64,000 nt of DNA from Sphingobium sp. Z007 (GTDB lineage Bacteria > Pseudomonadota > Alphaproteobacteria > Sphingomonadales > Sphingomonadaceae): the NCBI RefSeq assembly GCF_900013425.1, contig NZ_FBXK01000005.1:2108001-2172000 (forward strand). Reading direction: 5' to 3'. This document shows, one piece after another, positions 42,966 through 51,518 of this stretch (position 1 is the first letter of the stretch; each line of letters begins with the position of its first letter). The notes under the pieces were generated by a model. That model was not told the DNA's origin and searched no databases. It was given only the letters and a program-made list of their open reading frames with translations. The translations under genes and the position numbers were made by a program.

Positions 42966-44582
42966 TCAGACCAGCGTGCGCGCGACCGCTTCGGCGACCT
43001 TGATGCCGTCGATCGCGGCGGACAGGATGCCGCCGGCATAGCCCGCGCCCTCACCCGCGGGGTAAAGGCCGGTCACATTAAGGCTTTGGAAATCCTTGCC
43101 GCGGGTGATGCGGATAGGGGAGGATGTGCGCGTTTCCACGCCCGTCATCACCGCGTCGGGATGGTCATAATGGGCGATCTGGCGGCCGAAGGCGGGCAGC
43201 GCTTCGTGGAACGCCTCGATCACATAGTCAGGCAGGCAGCGCGCCAGGTCGGTGGGAGTCACGCCCGGCTTGTAGGAGGGCACGACGTCGCCCAACTGCG
43301 TCGAGGGGCGACGGGCGAGGAAGTCGCCGACCGTCTGACTGGGCGCCCAATAGGAGGAGCCGCCCGCGACATAGGCCATGGATTCCCAATGGCGTTGCAG
43401 GTCGATCCCCGCCAGCGGCCCGTCGGGATAGTCGCGCGCCGGATCGATGCCGACGACGAGGCCGGAATTGGCGTTGAATTCCGCGCGGCTATATTGGCTC
43501 ATGCCGTTGGTGACGACGCGCCCTTCTTCCGATGTGGCGGCGACAACCCGGCCGCCCGGACACATGCAGAAGCTGTAAACGGTTCGGCCATTGGCGCAAT
43601 GATGGGCCAGGCTGTAGGAGGCTGCGCCCAGATCGGGATGGCCGGCGCAATTGCCGTAGCGAGCGCGATCGACCCAGCTTTGCGGATGTTCGATGCGCAC
43701 GCCGATGGAAAAGGGCTTGGCCTCGATATGCACGCCGCGGCCGTGGAGCATTTCGAAGGTCGGGCGGGCGCTGTGGCCCACGGCCAGCACGACATGATCG
43801 GTGTCGATCACGCTGCCATCATGCAGGACGAGGCCGCGCAGGCGCTGCTCGCCCTCGCCTGTGCGCTCCAGCACCAGATCGTCGACGCGATGCTGCCAGC
43901 GATATTCACCGCCCAGCGCCTCGATCTGGCGGCGCATCGATTCGACCATGGTGACGAGGCGGAAGGTGCCGATATGGGGATGGGCTTCCCAGAGGATGTC
44001 GTCGGGCGCGCCGGCGGCGACGAATTCCTCCAGCACCTTGCGGCCCAGGAAACGCGGGTCTTTGACGCGGCAATAGAGCTTGCCGTCAGAGAATGTGCCG
44101 GCCCCGCCCTCCCCGAACTGGACGTTGCTGTCGGGGTTCAATTCGGCGCGGCGCCACAGGCCCCAGGTGTCCTTGGTCCGTTCGCGCACCACCTTGCCGC
44201 GATCGAGGATGATCGGGCGGAAACCCATCTGCGCCAGGATCAAGCCCGCGAACAGGCCGCATGGCCCCGCGCCGATCACGACCGGGCGCTTGCCCTGCCA
44301 GCCGTCAGGGGCATAGGTGACGAATGTGTAGCGGGTGTCGGGCGTCGGCCGAACATCATGATCGTTGGCGAAGCGGGCCAGTACGGCGGCTTCGTCCACG
44401 ACATCGACGTCGAGCGTATAGACCAGCAGGATCGCGCTGCGGCGGCGGGCGTCGTTGCCGCGCCGCACCAGGCTGTGGCTGCGCAGTTCATGCGGCTCCA
44501 GGCCCAGGCGGTCGCAGATGGCGGCGGGCATCGCCTCGGCCGGATGGTCGAGGGGCAGTTTCAGGCCGGACAGGCGGATCAT
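42966..44582 (-). CDS. FAD-dependent dehydrogenase (COG2509-like)
   Basis: A 538-residue flavoprotein. The FAD-binding GxGxxG is KRPVVIGAGPCGLFAGLILA at about 97-116, followed by RGKVVRERTKDTWGLWRRAELNP, VQFGEGGAGTFSDGKLYCRVKDP, AVGHSARPTFEMLHGRGV and a C-terminal VTGLYPAGEGAGYAGGILSAAIDG. This pattern belongs to the widespread uncharacterised FAD-dependent dehydrogenases. The N-terminal 90 residues (LVRRGNDARRR) are family-specific. Substrate unknown. The start follows a REP-like palindrome. Confidence 0.9.
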   Translation of the reverse strand: MIRLSGLKLPLDHPAEAMPAAICDRLGLEPHELRSHSLVRRGNDARRRSAILLVYTLDVDVVDEAAVLARFANDHDVRPTPDTRYTFVTYAPDGWQGKRPVVIGAGPCGLFAGLILAQMGFRPIILDRGKVVRERTKDTWGLWRRAELNPDSNVQFGEGGAGTFSDGKLYCRVKDPRFLGRKVLEEFVAAGAPDDILWEAHPHIGTFRLVTMVESMRRQIEALGGEYRWQHRVDDLVLERTGEGEQRLRGLVLHDGSVIDTDHVVLAVGHSARPTFEMLHGRGVHIEAKPFSIGVRIEHPQSWVDRARYGNCAGHPDLGAASYSLAHHCANGRTVYSFCMCPGGRVVAATSEEGRVVTNGMSQYSRAEFNANSGLVVGIDPARDYPDGPLAGIDLQRHWESMAYVAGGSSYWAPSQTVGDFLARRPSTQLGDVVPSYKPGVTPTDLARCLPDYVIEAFHEALPAFGRQIAHYDHPDAVMTGVETRTSSPIRITRGKDFQSLNVTGLYPAGEGAGYAGGILSAAIDGIKVAEAVARTLV

Positions 44583-44621
44583 GCGATCGCCCTAGTCGCT
44601 GTTGCAACAAAATGGAATTGC

Positions 44622-44688
44622 TCCGTTCGGTTCGAGCCTGTCGAGAAGCCGTTGTGCGGCCGTTCTCGACAAGCTCGAACCGAACGGA
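44622..44688. repeat. REP-like palindrome, TCCGTTCG family, copy 1
   Basis: TCCGTTCGGTTCGAGC (44622-44637) is matched exactly by its reverse complement at 44673-44688. Inside, GTCGAGAA pairs with TTCTCGAC around a 15-base loop, with two mismatched bases between the stems. It sits in the gap between two minus-strand genes. Related copies are at 52813-53063 and 62131-62206. Confidence 0.9.
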
Positions 44689-44696
44689 TGGCGTGC

Positions 44697-45968
44697 CTAT
44701 GTCCTTCGTATCCGCCCGACCAGTCCTTCCCCCGCCAGCGCCGCCAGCATCGACAGGCCCGTGAGGGGGAAGAGGATGCCAAGGCCCAGCATCAGCGCGG
44801 TGACCATGCGCCGGGCGGCGGGCGTGGAAGCGGGCGGCGGGTGCAGCCGGCCATGCTTGCGCCGCTTCCACCACAGGATCGGCGCGGTGACGCATAGCGC
44901 CAGCAGGCAAAGGCAGCCCGCCAGCATCAGCAGCCGGTTGACCTCCCCATATTGCTGGCCCTGATGGGTGGCGATGCCCCATTCGACCGCTTTCGCGCCG
45001 GGACCGAACATGCGCCAGTCGATATCCTGCACCACCGCGCCACTAGCTGCGTCGATGGTGAGGGCACGGGCGTCATAGGCGCGCTGGATCAGGCTTGCCA
45101 CCAGATAGGGGGCGCCGGGGGTGGACGGCAGGATGATTTGGTAGCCGTGGCGTAGGCCGCGCTGCGTGGCGATCCGCGCGACGGCATCGACGCCGATGTC
45201 GCCCGGCGCCCCCGCCCGGCCGCCGCCTTCGCGCAGGGTCCAGGGGAGCGCATCATTCGCCGGGGCGGTCCAGGGGATCACCGCCATCTTGGGTCGGCCC
45301 CAGTCGTTGGCGGCGACGACCGCGCGCAATCCCCCACCCCAGATTTCGGTCCAAGGCATGCCGGTCACGGCCAGGAACAGGATGACGCCTGCCGACAGGA
45401 AGCCCAGTGTGCCATGCAGGTCGCGCCAGAACAGCCGACCCCCTGCCCTGCCCCGGATCGCCAGGGCAGGCTGGCCGCGGCGGGGCCAGCGTAGATAGAG
45501 GCCGGTGATGCACAGGATGATCGCCCAGCCCGCGACGACCTCCACCAGCCGGTTGCCGATCGGGCCGGTGAGCGCCAGGCTGTGCAGATCCTTGATCGTC
45601 TTCATGACCCCGCCACCGTGGATCGCGCCCAAAACGCGGCCGCGAAATGCGTCAACGAGTTGGACAGTTGTTGAGCCATTTTCGGCCTTCGTCGTCACCC
45701 GCCAGCTTTCCGTCCGACTGGCCGGAATCAGCAGTTGGGTAACCGGATCATGCGATATTCGTTGCGTTATCGAAATGATTGCCGATGGCGGCAGGGGCCG
45801 CGCGTCCGGCGGCGCGGCGATCCGCACCGGATAAAGCGCTGTCTCCACTTCCGGCTTGTAGAGATAGAGCGCGCCGGTCACCGCCATCAGCGCCAGGATC
45901 GGCAGGACGAGGAGGCCGGCATAGAAATGCCAGCGCCACATCGCCCGATAGAAGGCCCCGTCTTCCAT
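44697..45968 (-). CDS. PepSY-associated TM domain protein
   Basis: A 423-residue inner-membrane protein of the PepSY_TM family with four main TM segments: WHFYAGLLVLPILALMAVTG, LVEVVAGWAIILCITGLYLRWPRR, GTLGFLSAGVILFLAVTGMPWTEIWGG and a C-terminal pair. YKPEVETALYP and HGTLG/HSLALTG carry conserved His residues that could bind haem or metal. Such proteins accompany TonB receptors and are thought to reduce or help import the bound metal. ATG 45968 follows GGAGACAGGACC; the longer frame overlaps the receptor gene. It starts 13 bases after that gene's stop. Confidence 0.9.
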   Translation of the reverse strand: MEDGAFYRAMWRWHFYAGLLVLPILALMAVTGALYLYKPEVETALYPVRIAAPPDARPLPPSAIISITQRISHDPVTQLLIPASRTESWRVTTKAENGSTTVQLVDAFRGRVLGAIHGGGVMKTIKDLHSLALTGPIGNRLVEVVAGWAIILCITGLYLRWPRRGQPALAIRGRAGGRLFWRDLHGTLGFLSAGVILFLAVTGMPWTEIWGGGLRAVVAANDWGRPKMAVIPWTAPANDALPWTLREGGGRAGAPGDIGVDAVARIATQRGLRHGYQIILPSTPGAPYLVASLIQRAYDARALTIDAASGAVVQDIDWRMFGPGAKAVEWGIATHQGQQYGEVNRLLMLAGCLCLLALCVTAPILWWKRRKHGRLHPPPASTPAARRMVTALMLGLGILFPLTGLSMLAALAGEGLVGRIRRT

Positions 45969-45981
45969 GGTCCTGTCTCCG

Positions 45982-48018
45982 TCAGAAACGCGCACGGACG
46001 CCGGCATAGAATGCGCGGCGTTCGATAGGATAGAAGGCAACGCTGCCCTCGTCGGCGGCGGTGGAGGCATTGTCCGGCGTGTAGCGGACGAGCGCGCTGA
46101 TATCGCCGATCGCACGCTTCTTCGTCAGGTTGCGGGCGTCGAGGAACAGGGTGACGCCGTCGCGCAACTGCGCCTGCGCGTTCAGGTTCAGCATCGCATA
46201 GCCGCCTACGCGCTTCGTATTTGCGTAATCGACCCAAGCACCCTGCGGCAGCCATTCGACCGCGGGCGAGATCGACAGGCGGTCCATGCCCAGCTTCAGT
46301 TCCGCGCGATAGAAATGGCGCGGGATCACCGGCAAGCGATTGTCGCCGAACTGGATGTCGTCGCGGAAACGGAAGTCGCTATATTGATAGACCTGCCGCA
46401 GCGTCGCCCAGGGCGTCAGGGTCAGGTCCAACCCGGCCTCCAGCCCCTGATGCCGGGTGCGGTCGGCATTGAAGGTGGCGGCGGGAATGGTGCCGGGCAA
46501 GACGCTATATTGCAGCATCTCGCCCCTTATGTCGGCGCGGTAGAGGCTGACGTCCCAGCCGACGATGCCGATCCGGCCGCGGGTGCCGACTTCGGCCGTC
46601 CACGCCTTTTGCAGGCCGACCGGGGTGAAGCCGGGAAGCCCGCCCGCCGGCGTCTGGCTGAGTTCGCTAAAGCCGGGCATTTCGACCGACCGGCTGTAAT
46701 TGGCATAGACCTGCACGGCCTCCAAAGGTTGATAGAGCAGGCCGATCTTGGGCGCGAAGGCGTCGAAATCGGCGTCGCCGCTGCGGGCGGGGACGAACCG
46801 GTTGGCGATGGAGCGCTCGCCATGACTGTAGAGGCCGCCGGCGATCAGCCAGAGATGGGCCACCGGCGCGATCCGCGCTTCGCCATAGCTGTTGATCGTC
46901 TGCGCCTTTTGCCGGACATTGGCGGTGATCGCGCCGCTGCGTCCGCCGATATTGACGAATTGGCGCGCCTGCACTTCGCCGAACCGGGCCTGACTGCCCA
47001 GCGTCAGTTCGACAGGCATACCGCCGAGATCGCCCGCAAGATCGAGGCTGGCGAAGACGCCGCGGTCCTCCGACTTCTGGTCGATCACCTGGAAGATCGG
47101 GTGGAACAGCTGCTTGGCGTTGTAGAACAGACCAAAGGCCAGGCTGCCCTGCCCCAGATCGATGGTGGTGCGGTTCTGGAGCCGGAACGAATCGATATCG
47201 CGCGCCTGATCGCCGACAAAATTGCCCTTCGCCGGATTGTTGCGCGCATCCTTTTCGCTGAGCGATCCGGCCAGTTTCTGGCGGATCGTCTGGGCGCTGA
47301 CATAGAATCTGGTTTCGATCCGGTCGCTCAGCTTCACACCGATATTGCCGTTGAAGCGCAGCGCCTTGCGGTCGCCATGGGCGCGGTCGCTGTCGGAGCG
47401 GTCGGCGGTGATCGCCGCATAGGCGTCGCCATGATCGTCGGCATAGCCATAGGCGATCTTGCCGCGCAGCGTGTCGAAGCTGCCGCCATCGATGCGCATC
47501 TCCACGCCCGGCGTGCTGCGGCCGGTCGGCGTCACGGCGTTGATCGCGCCGCCCAGCGTCGATCCCCCATAGCGCAGCGCATTGCCGCCGCGATAGACTT
47601 CGATATGCTGGAAGACCTGCGGGTCCAGTTCCTGGAAATCGCCATTATCGTCGGCCAGGTTGATCGGAATGCCATCCTGCAACAGGGTCAGGCCGCGCAT
47701 GTGGAAGCCGCGCGAGAGGCCCGATCCGCGTATCGATATCCGCACCTCCTGCCCGAAGCGGGGCTGCGTATAGACGCCGGGCGAAAAGGCGAGCGCATCG
47801 CGCAGCGAGACGGCGAGTTTGTCTTCAAACTCGTCCGCCGCGACGACATCGACGCCGCCGGGCGTGCGCTGGACGCGGGCGGCGGCGGCTTCGATGACGG
47901 GACTGGCGGTGACGATGATGGCGCTCTGCTCGGCGTCCTCGGCAATGGCGGGGGTGGCGGACAGGGCAAGGACGAGGGCGTACAGCGGCAGGCTGCGCGC
48001 GGCGTGGATGGGACGCAT
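45982..48018 (-). CDS. TonB-dependent receptor, probably for a metal
   Basis: A 678-residue outer-membrane receptor. The signal peptide ends SATPAIA (about residue 26), then TonB box-like SAIIVTASPV, a plug with RISIRGSGLSRGFHMRGLTLLQDGIPINLADDNGDFQ and YGGSTLGGAINAVTP, and a barrel ending VRARF with the terminal Phe needed for assembly. It is flanked by a DUF2946 gene upstream and a PepSY-TM gene downstream on the same strand. That grouping is often seen around copper or iron-chelate uptake; the ligand is inferred, not shown. A 54-nt three-stem element lies 62 bases upstream of the ATG. Confidence 0.93.
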   Translation of the reverse strand: MRPIHAARSLPLYALVLALSATPAIAEDAEQSAIIVTASPVIEAAAARVQRTPGGVDVVAADEFEDKLAVSLRDALAFSPGVYTQPRFGQEVRISIRGSGLSRGFHMRGLTLLQDGIPINLADDNGDFQELDPQVFQHIEVYRGGNALRYGGSTLGGAINAVTPTGRSTPGVEMRIDGGSFDTLRGKIAYGYADDHGDAYAAITADRSDSDRAHGDRKALRFNGNIGVKLSDRIETRFYVSAQTIRQKLAGSLSEKDARNNPAKGNFVGDQARDIDSFRLQNRTTIDLGQGSLAFGLFYNAKQLFHPIFQVIDQKSEDRGVFASLDLAGDLGGMPVELTLGSQARFGEVQARQFVNIGGRSGAITANVRQKAQTINSYGEARIAPVAHLWLIAGGLYSHGERSIANRFVPARSGDADFDAFAPKIGLLYQPLEAVQVYANYSRSVEMPGFSELSQTPAGGLPGFTPVGLQKAWTAEVGTRGRIGIVGWDVSLYRADIRGEMLQYSVLPGTIPAATFNADRTRHQGLEAGLDLTLTPWATLRQVYQYSDFRFRDDIQFGDNRLPVIPRHFYRAELKLGMDRLSISPAVEWLPQGAWVDYANTKRVGGYAMLNLNAQAQLRDGVTLFLDARNLTKKRAIGDISALVRYTPDNASTAADEGSVAFYPIERRAFYAGVRARF

Positions 48019-48079
48019 GGAATAGCTTTCTGAACACAGGAGAGTCGTGATCTGCGCGCGCGCGGGCGGCGATCAGGTC

Positions 48080-48133
48080 AGACGCGCTCTATGTTCCCGC
48101 CGATGCGGGAACCTGTCATCCTGACAGGAGCGC
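48080..48133 (-). other. 54-nt three-stem (three-way junction) element
   Basis: Closing stem ACGCGCTC (48080-48087) with GAGCGCGT (48126-48133), 8 perfect bp. Within it lie GTTCCCGC/GCGGGAAC around the tetraloop CGAT (48091-48110) and CTGTCA/TGACAG around the triloop TCC (48111-48125). Only three junction bases are unpaired. It starts 10 bases after the DUF2946 stop and ends 62 bases before the TonB receptor ATG. Structure is seen directly; whether it is an RNA regulator, a processing site or a mobile palindrome is open. Confidence 0.7.
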
Positions 48134-48142
48134 GTGCAAGGA

Positions 48143-48550
48143 TCAGACAGTCGTGGGCGGCCCCGATGAAGGCGGCGGGGGCGCGGCGAGGCGGGCGATG
48201 ACGCCGGTTTTGAGCGCGAAGGCGATCGGGCCGAACGCCAGTTGCCAGGCGGGCAGCGGCAGGTCGGCGGCCACCAGCGGCGGCACGACCGGTTGGACCG
48301 AGGCGGCGAAGGGGCAATGCTGCTGGCCGGTCATGCCATCGTCCGACTGGCCATGTTTGCCCGGCGCGTCTCCCCGCGGGACGACGACATTGACCGCCCC
48401 TTGCCCGGTGCAGAGGGTGACGATCACGCCCGTGTCCGTGCGCACCGGCATGAAGCCGGTCGGGGCGAGCAACTGGATCGCGAGGACGAGCAGCGCCAGC
48501 GCGGCCAACAGCCCGCGCGCACGCTCCGATTGTCTGATCGCCCCCAACAT
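48143..48550 (-). CDS. DUF2946 family protein
   Basis: A 135-residue protein with one N-terminal TM segment (LLAALALLVLAIQLLAPTGFMP) and the family pattern PTGFMP, LCTGQGAV and QHCPFAAS. The Cys and His residues (LCTGQG, GKHGQSDDGMTGQQHCPF) could bind a metal. DUF2946 genes are commonly next to copper-related receptors and chaperones; a PCuAC chaperone is 8 kb away in this window. Function unproven. Confidence 0.88.
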   Translation of the reverse strand: MLGAIRQSERARGLLAALALLVLAIQLLAPTGFMPVRTDTGVIVTLCTGQGAVNVVVPRGDAPGKHGQSDDGMTGQQHCPFAASVQPVVPPLVAADLPLPAWQLAFGPIAFALKTGVIARLAAPPPPSSGPPTTV

Positions 48551-48620
48551 GCCGCTTCCCTAGCGGCGATGGACCGGTCTGTCACCCGGTCAAAAGGTCC
48601 AAGCCACGCCACCACTCACC

Positions 48621-48636
48621 TTGACGTAAACGTAAA
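48621..48636. promoter_or_regulatory. Candidate LiuR-type operator
   Basis: TTGACGTAAACGTAAA is an imperfect palindrome like the binding site reported for LiuR, a MerR regulator of branched-chain amino acid and fatty acid breakdown. It lies 8 bases before the MerR gene, which suggests autoregulation. Matched from memory of the motif. Confidence 0.5.
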
Positions 48637-48644
48637 GCTGCATT

Positions 48645-49067
48645 ATGTCGGGCTTTATGAATACGCGCAGCAGCATCGCGGGCATCGAACTGCCCGACCA
48701 TAGCGAACGGCAGAGCTATAGCATCACCGACCTGTCGGAAGAGTTCGGTGTGACCGCACGCGCGCTGCGCTTTTATGAGGATGAGGGGCTGATTTCGCCG
48801 GAACGGCAGGGCCTTTCCCGAATCTATTCGCGGCGCGACCGGGCCCGGCTTGCCTGGATATTGCGCGGCAAACGCGTGGGCTTCAGCCTGGTCGAAATTC
48901 GCGAGATGATCGATCTGTATGATGCCGACGAGGAGCATGAGGCGCAACGCCGCGTTACCGTGGACAAATGCAAGGCGCGCATCGACCTCCTGACCCGGCA
49001 GAAGGAGGATATCGACGCCGCCATTGCCGAACTGGACGCCTTCGTCGCGACCATCGAACAGCGTTAA
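48645..49067 (+). CDS. MerR-family regulator (LiuR-like)
   Basis: A 140-residue regulator. The winged HTH is [65 protein letters not shown] at 25-85, and a coiled-coil dimerisation helix follows ([31 protein letters not shown]). The single Cys lies in [11 protein letters not shown], not in a metal-binding loop, so a metal sensor is unlikely. With acyl-CoA dehydrogenase next door, control of acyl-CoA breakdown fits. ATG 48657 is an alternative start. Confidence 0.9.
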   Translation: MSGFMNTRSSIAGIELPDHSERQSYSITDLSEEFGVTARALRFYEDEGLISPERQGLSRIYSRRDRARLAWILRGKRVGFSLVEIREMIDLYDADEEHEAQRRVTVDKCKARIDLLTRQKEDIDAAIAELDAFVATIEQR

Positions 49068-49102
49068 TCCCCCTACCCATAAAAATATCGCAGGAGAAGA
49101 CC

Positions 49103-50905
49103 ATGCCGAGCTATGCCGCCCCCGTTCGCGACACCCGTTTCGTGCTGGACCATGTGGTCGGGCTGGACCGCTACGCTAATTTGCCCGGCTTTGAAAACGC
49201 CACCCCCGACCTGGTCGACGCGATCCTGACCGAAGGCGGCAAGATGGCGGCGGAAGTGTTGTTTCCGCTGAACGCGGTGGGCGACAAGGAAGGCTGCACC
49301 CGGCATCCCGATGGCAGCGTGACGACGCCGACCGGCTTCAAGGCGGCGTTCGACCAGTTCGTCGCGGGCGGATGGACGACGATCCACGGCCCGGCGGAAT
49401 TTGGCGGCCAGGGCCTGCCAAGCGTGGTGGCGACGGCGGTGGACGAATATGTGCTGTCGGCCAACCAGGCGTTCGAAATGTATCATGGCCTGACCGCTGG
49501 TGCGGTCGCGGCGCTGATCGCCAAGGGCAGCGCCGAATTGCAGCAGCGCTACATTCCCAAGATGGTGTCGGGCGAATGGACCGGCACGATGAACCTGACC
49601 GAACCGCATTGCGGCACGGACCTGGGCCTTATCAAGAGCAAGGCGGTGCCGCAGGCGGACGGCAGCTACGCAATCACCGGCACCAAAATCTTCATTTCGG
49701 CGGGCGAGCATGACCTGTCGGAGAATATCATCCATCTGGTGCTGGCCAAGACGCCCGACGCGCCCGAAGGCAGCAAGGGGATTTCGCTGTTCGTCGTGCC
49801 CAAGTCCTTCGTCGGCGACGACGGGTCAGTGGGGGATCGCAACGCGGTGTCGTGCGGATCGATCGAGCATAAGATGGGCATTCACGGCAACGCGACCTGC
49901 GTCATGAATTATGACGGCGCGACCGGATGGATCGTGGGCGAGGAGAATAAGGGCCTGGCCGCGATGTTCATCATGATGAACGCGGCGCGGCTGGGCGTTG
50001 GCCTCCAGGGGCTGGGCCAGGCGGAAATCGCGTTCCAGAACGCCGTTCATTATGCCCGCGATCGCCGCCAGGGCCGCGCGCTGACTGGCCCCAAGGAACC
50101 GCACGAGAAGGCCGACACGCTGTTCGTCCATCCCGACGTGCGCCGAATGCTGATGGAGGCCAAAGCGATCACCGAAGGCCTGCGCGCCTTCATCCTGTGG
50201 GGCGCGTTGCAGGTGGACCTCTCGCATCATGCCGCCACGGAAGAAGAGCGCCAGACCGCTGACGACCTCATCAGCCTGCTGACCCCGGTCATCAAGGGAT
50301 ACGGCACTGACAAGGGCTTCGACGTGGCGGTCGCCTGCCAGCAGGTGTTTGGCGGTCATGGCTATATCTGGGAAAATGGCGTGGAGCAGTATGTGCGCGA
50401 CGCCCGCATCGCCCAGATTTACGAAGGCACCAATGGCGTGCAGGCGATGGATCTGGTCGGTCGCAAGCTGCCGATGAACGGCGGGCGGGCGCTCCAGGCC
50501 TTCCTGAAGATCGTGGCGGACGAAGTGGCCGACGCCAAGGGGCATGAGAAGCTGAGCGGTTTTGCCGAGGCGCTGGAAAAGGCGAGCGCCCAGTTGGGCG
50601 CGGCGACCATGTGGCTGATGCAGAACGCGATGAAGAACCCCGACCATGCCGGGGCCGGCGCGCATCATTATATGCACATCATGGGGATCGTTGCGACCGG
50701 CCTGATGTGGCTGCGCATGAGCAAGGCGGCGGTGACGCTGCTGGAAGAGGGCGAAGGCGACGCCAGGTTCCTGGAGGCCAAGCTGGTCACGGCGCGCTTC
50801 TATGCGGAACGGATCATGCCTGACGCGGGATCACTGCGCCGCAAAATAGAGGGCGGCGCCGATGCGCTGATGGCGCTCGATCCCGACATGTTCCTGGCCG
50901 CCTGA
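49103..50905 (+). CDS. Acyl-CoA dehydrogenase (long form)
   Basis: A 600-residue flavoenzyme of the long acyl-CoA dehydrogenase type. It has an N-terminal extension ([20 protein letters not shown]), [30 protein letters not shown] (substrate and FAD site), [71 protein letters not shown] with the catalytic Glu in IYEGTNG, and a C-terminal DUF-like helical part. It oxidises an acyl-CoA at the alpha-beta bond, passing electrons to ETF. CAGGAGAAGACC precedes ATG 49103, and it is 35 bases after the MerR gene. Confidence 0.95.
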   Translation: MPSYAAPVRDTRFVLDHVVGLDRYANLPGFENATPDLVDAILTEGGKMAAEVLFPLNAVGDKEGCTRHPDGSVTTPTGFKAAFDQFVAGGWTTIHGPAEFGGQGLPSVVATAVDEYVLSANQAFEMYHGLTAGAVAALIAKGSAELQQRYIPKMVSGEWTGTMNLTEPHCGTDLGLIKSKAVPQADGSYAITGTKIFISAGEHDLSENIIHLVLAKTPDAPEGSKGISLFVVPKSFVGDDGSVGDRNAVSCGSIEHKMGIHGNATCVMNYDGATGWIVGEENKGLAAMFIMMNAARLGVGLQGLGQAEIAFQNAVHYARDRRQGRALTGPKEPHEKADTLFVHPDVRRMLMEAKAITEGLRAFILWGALQVDLSHHAATEEERQTADDLISLLTPVIKGYGTDKGFDVAVACQQVFGGHGYIWENGVEQYVRDARIAQIYEGTNGVQAMDLVGRKLPMNGGRALQAFLKIVADEVADAKGHEKLSGFAEALEKASAQLGAATMWLMQNAMKNPDHAGAGAHHYMHIMGIVATGLMWLRMSKAAVTLLEEGEGDARFLEAKLVTARFYAERIMPDAGSLRRKIEGGADALMALDPDMFLAA

Positions 50906-50931
50906 CCCGGCGACCCCGCGTCATGCGAAAG

Positions 50932-50958
50932 AAGGGCGGCCCATGGGTCGCCCTTTTT
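50932..50958 (+). terminator. Terminator after acyl-CoA dehydrogenase
   Basis: AAGGGCG (50932-50938) pairs with CGCCCTT (50949-50955), extended by CCC/GGG, and is followed by TTT. It lies 27 bases after the stop and may also end the opposing small gene at 50962. Confidence 0.8.
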
Positions 50959-50961
50959 GCG

Positions 50962-51111
50962 TCAGGCCGCGAGGGGCAGCTGTTCCTCGACCGGCGTCGG
51001 CGTCACGTTGTCCGTGACTGGAGCCTGCGCCTTGGCAAGGCCAGCGATATAGCGTTCGGCGGTGACGACATCACGGCGATAGGCGAAATAGAGCGACAAC
51101 AGGGAAAACAT
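50962..51111 (-). CDS. 49-residue small protein, unknown function
   Basis: Minus-strand ATG 51111 to TGA 50962 encodes MFSLLSLYFAYRRDVVTAER and ends VEEQLPLAA. I do not recognise it. It has a short amphipathic or membrane-skimming N-terminal helix, a central helix (YIAGLAKAQA) and a Pro/Thr-rich tail. GAGG stands 7 bases before the ATG, at ideal spacing, which supports translation. The leader can fold so that this GAGG is paired (51119-51156). It converges on the acyl-CoA dehydrogenase gene with a shared terminator between them. Confidence 0.6.
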   Translation of the reverse strand: MFSLLSLYFAYRRDVVTAERYIAGLAKAQAPVTDNVTPTPVEEQLPLAA

Positions 51112-51118
51112 CAGAGAG

Positions 51119-51156
51119 CCTCGATTGATTGGATTTGCTGCGTTGCAGCATCGAGG
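51119..51156 (-). promoter_or_regulatory. Leader stem that can hide the ribosome binding site
   Basis: Read on the minus strand, CCTCGA (51156-51151) pairs with TCGAGG (51124-51119), whose GAGG is the ribosome binding site of the 49-residue gene. Within the stem lies the perfect hairpin TGCTGC-AAC-GCAGCA and an 11-base single-stranded AATCCAATCAA. The layout resembles translation-controlling leaders such as RNA thermometers. Confidence 0.5.
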
Positions 51157-51284
51157 GTTATCTGGGCTGCCGCGGGTGCTTTCGCAAATGCAATGCGGGT
51201 CAGGGCGATTGCAGTGAGCGTAAGTCGGCGTAGCGGACGTTCAGTAGTTAGGTTACATGACCGGCTAGCCGCTGCCCCACTATC

Positions 51285-51395
51285 GTCACCCCAGCGAATG
51301 CTGGGGTCTCATGCGTGGCACGCGGCGGTTCGGCCTGGCACTTACTCAACCGCATCGCGTCATCGCCTGAGACCCCAGCCTTCGCTGGGGTGACG
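51285..51395. repeat. Paired palindromic repeat, CCCCAGC family
   Basis: Unit one, 51285-51312, contains CACCCCAGC-GAAT-GCTGGGGTCT; unit two, 51368-51395, is its near-exact inverted copy (AGACCCCAGCCTTCGCTGGGGTGACG as AGACCCCAGC and GCTGGGGTGACG around CTTC). Each unit is itself a hairpin, and the pair can form a larger one. TTTTTT follows unit two. The rest of 51157-51518 shows no gene. The pattern fits a BIME-like intergenic element. Confidence 0.85.
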
Positions 51396-51518
51396 TTTTT
51401 TACGTCGCCTTTCACTTGAAGTCTCGCACAAAGCGGAATGGCAGTAAGCCATTCACCCCCGCCCCTCGTACCACAACGATCCCTAGCCATCCGCCCCCGC
51501 CCCGGTTAGCATCCGCCC

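Noticed and set aside
42921..44897. Plus-strand open frame of 658 codons
   Set aside because: Antisense of the FAD dehydrogenase, and it runs through a REP palindrome.
45967..48033. Plus-strand open frame of 688 codons
   Set aside because: Mirror frame of the second TonB receptor; no recognisable domain.
48080..48133. Cobalamin riboswitch before a TonB receptor
   Set aside because: The element is only 54 nt, has no B12-box-like sequence and lacks the large multi-helix core of that riboswitch.
50923..51393. Plus-strand open frame of 156 codons
   Set aside because: It starts inside a terminator, runs antisense to the 49-codon gene and then through a palindromic repeat.
51285..51395. Possible CRISPR array
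   Set aside because: There are only two units, in inverted not direct orientation, with no regular spacers and no cas genes.
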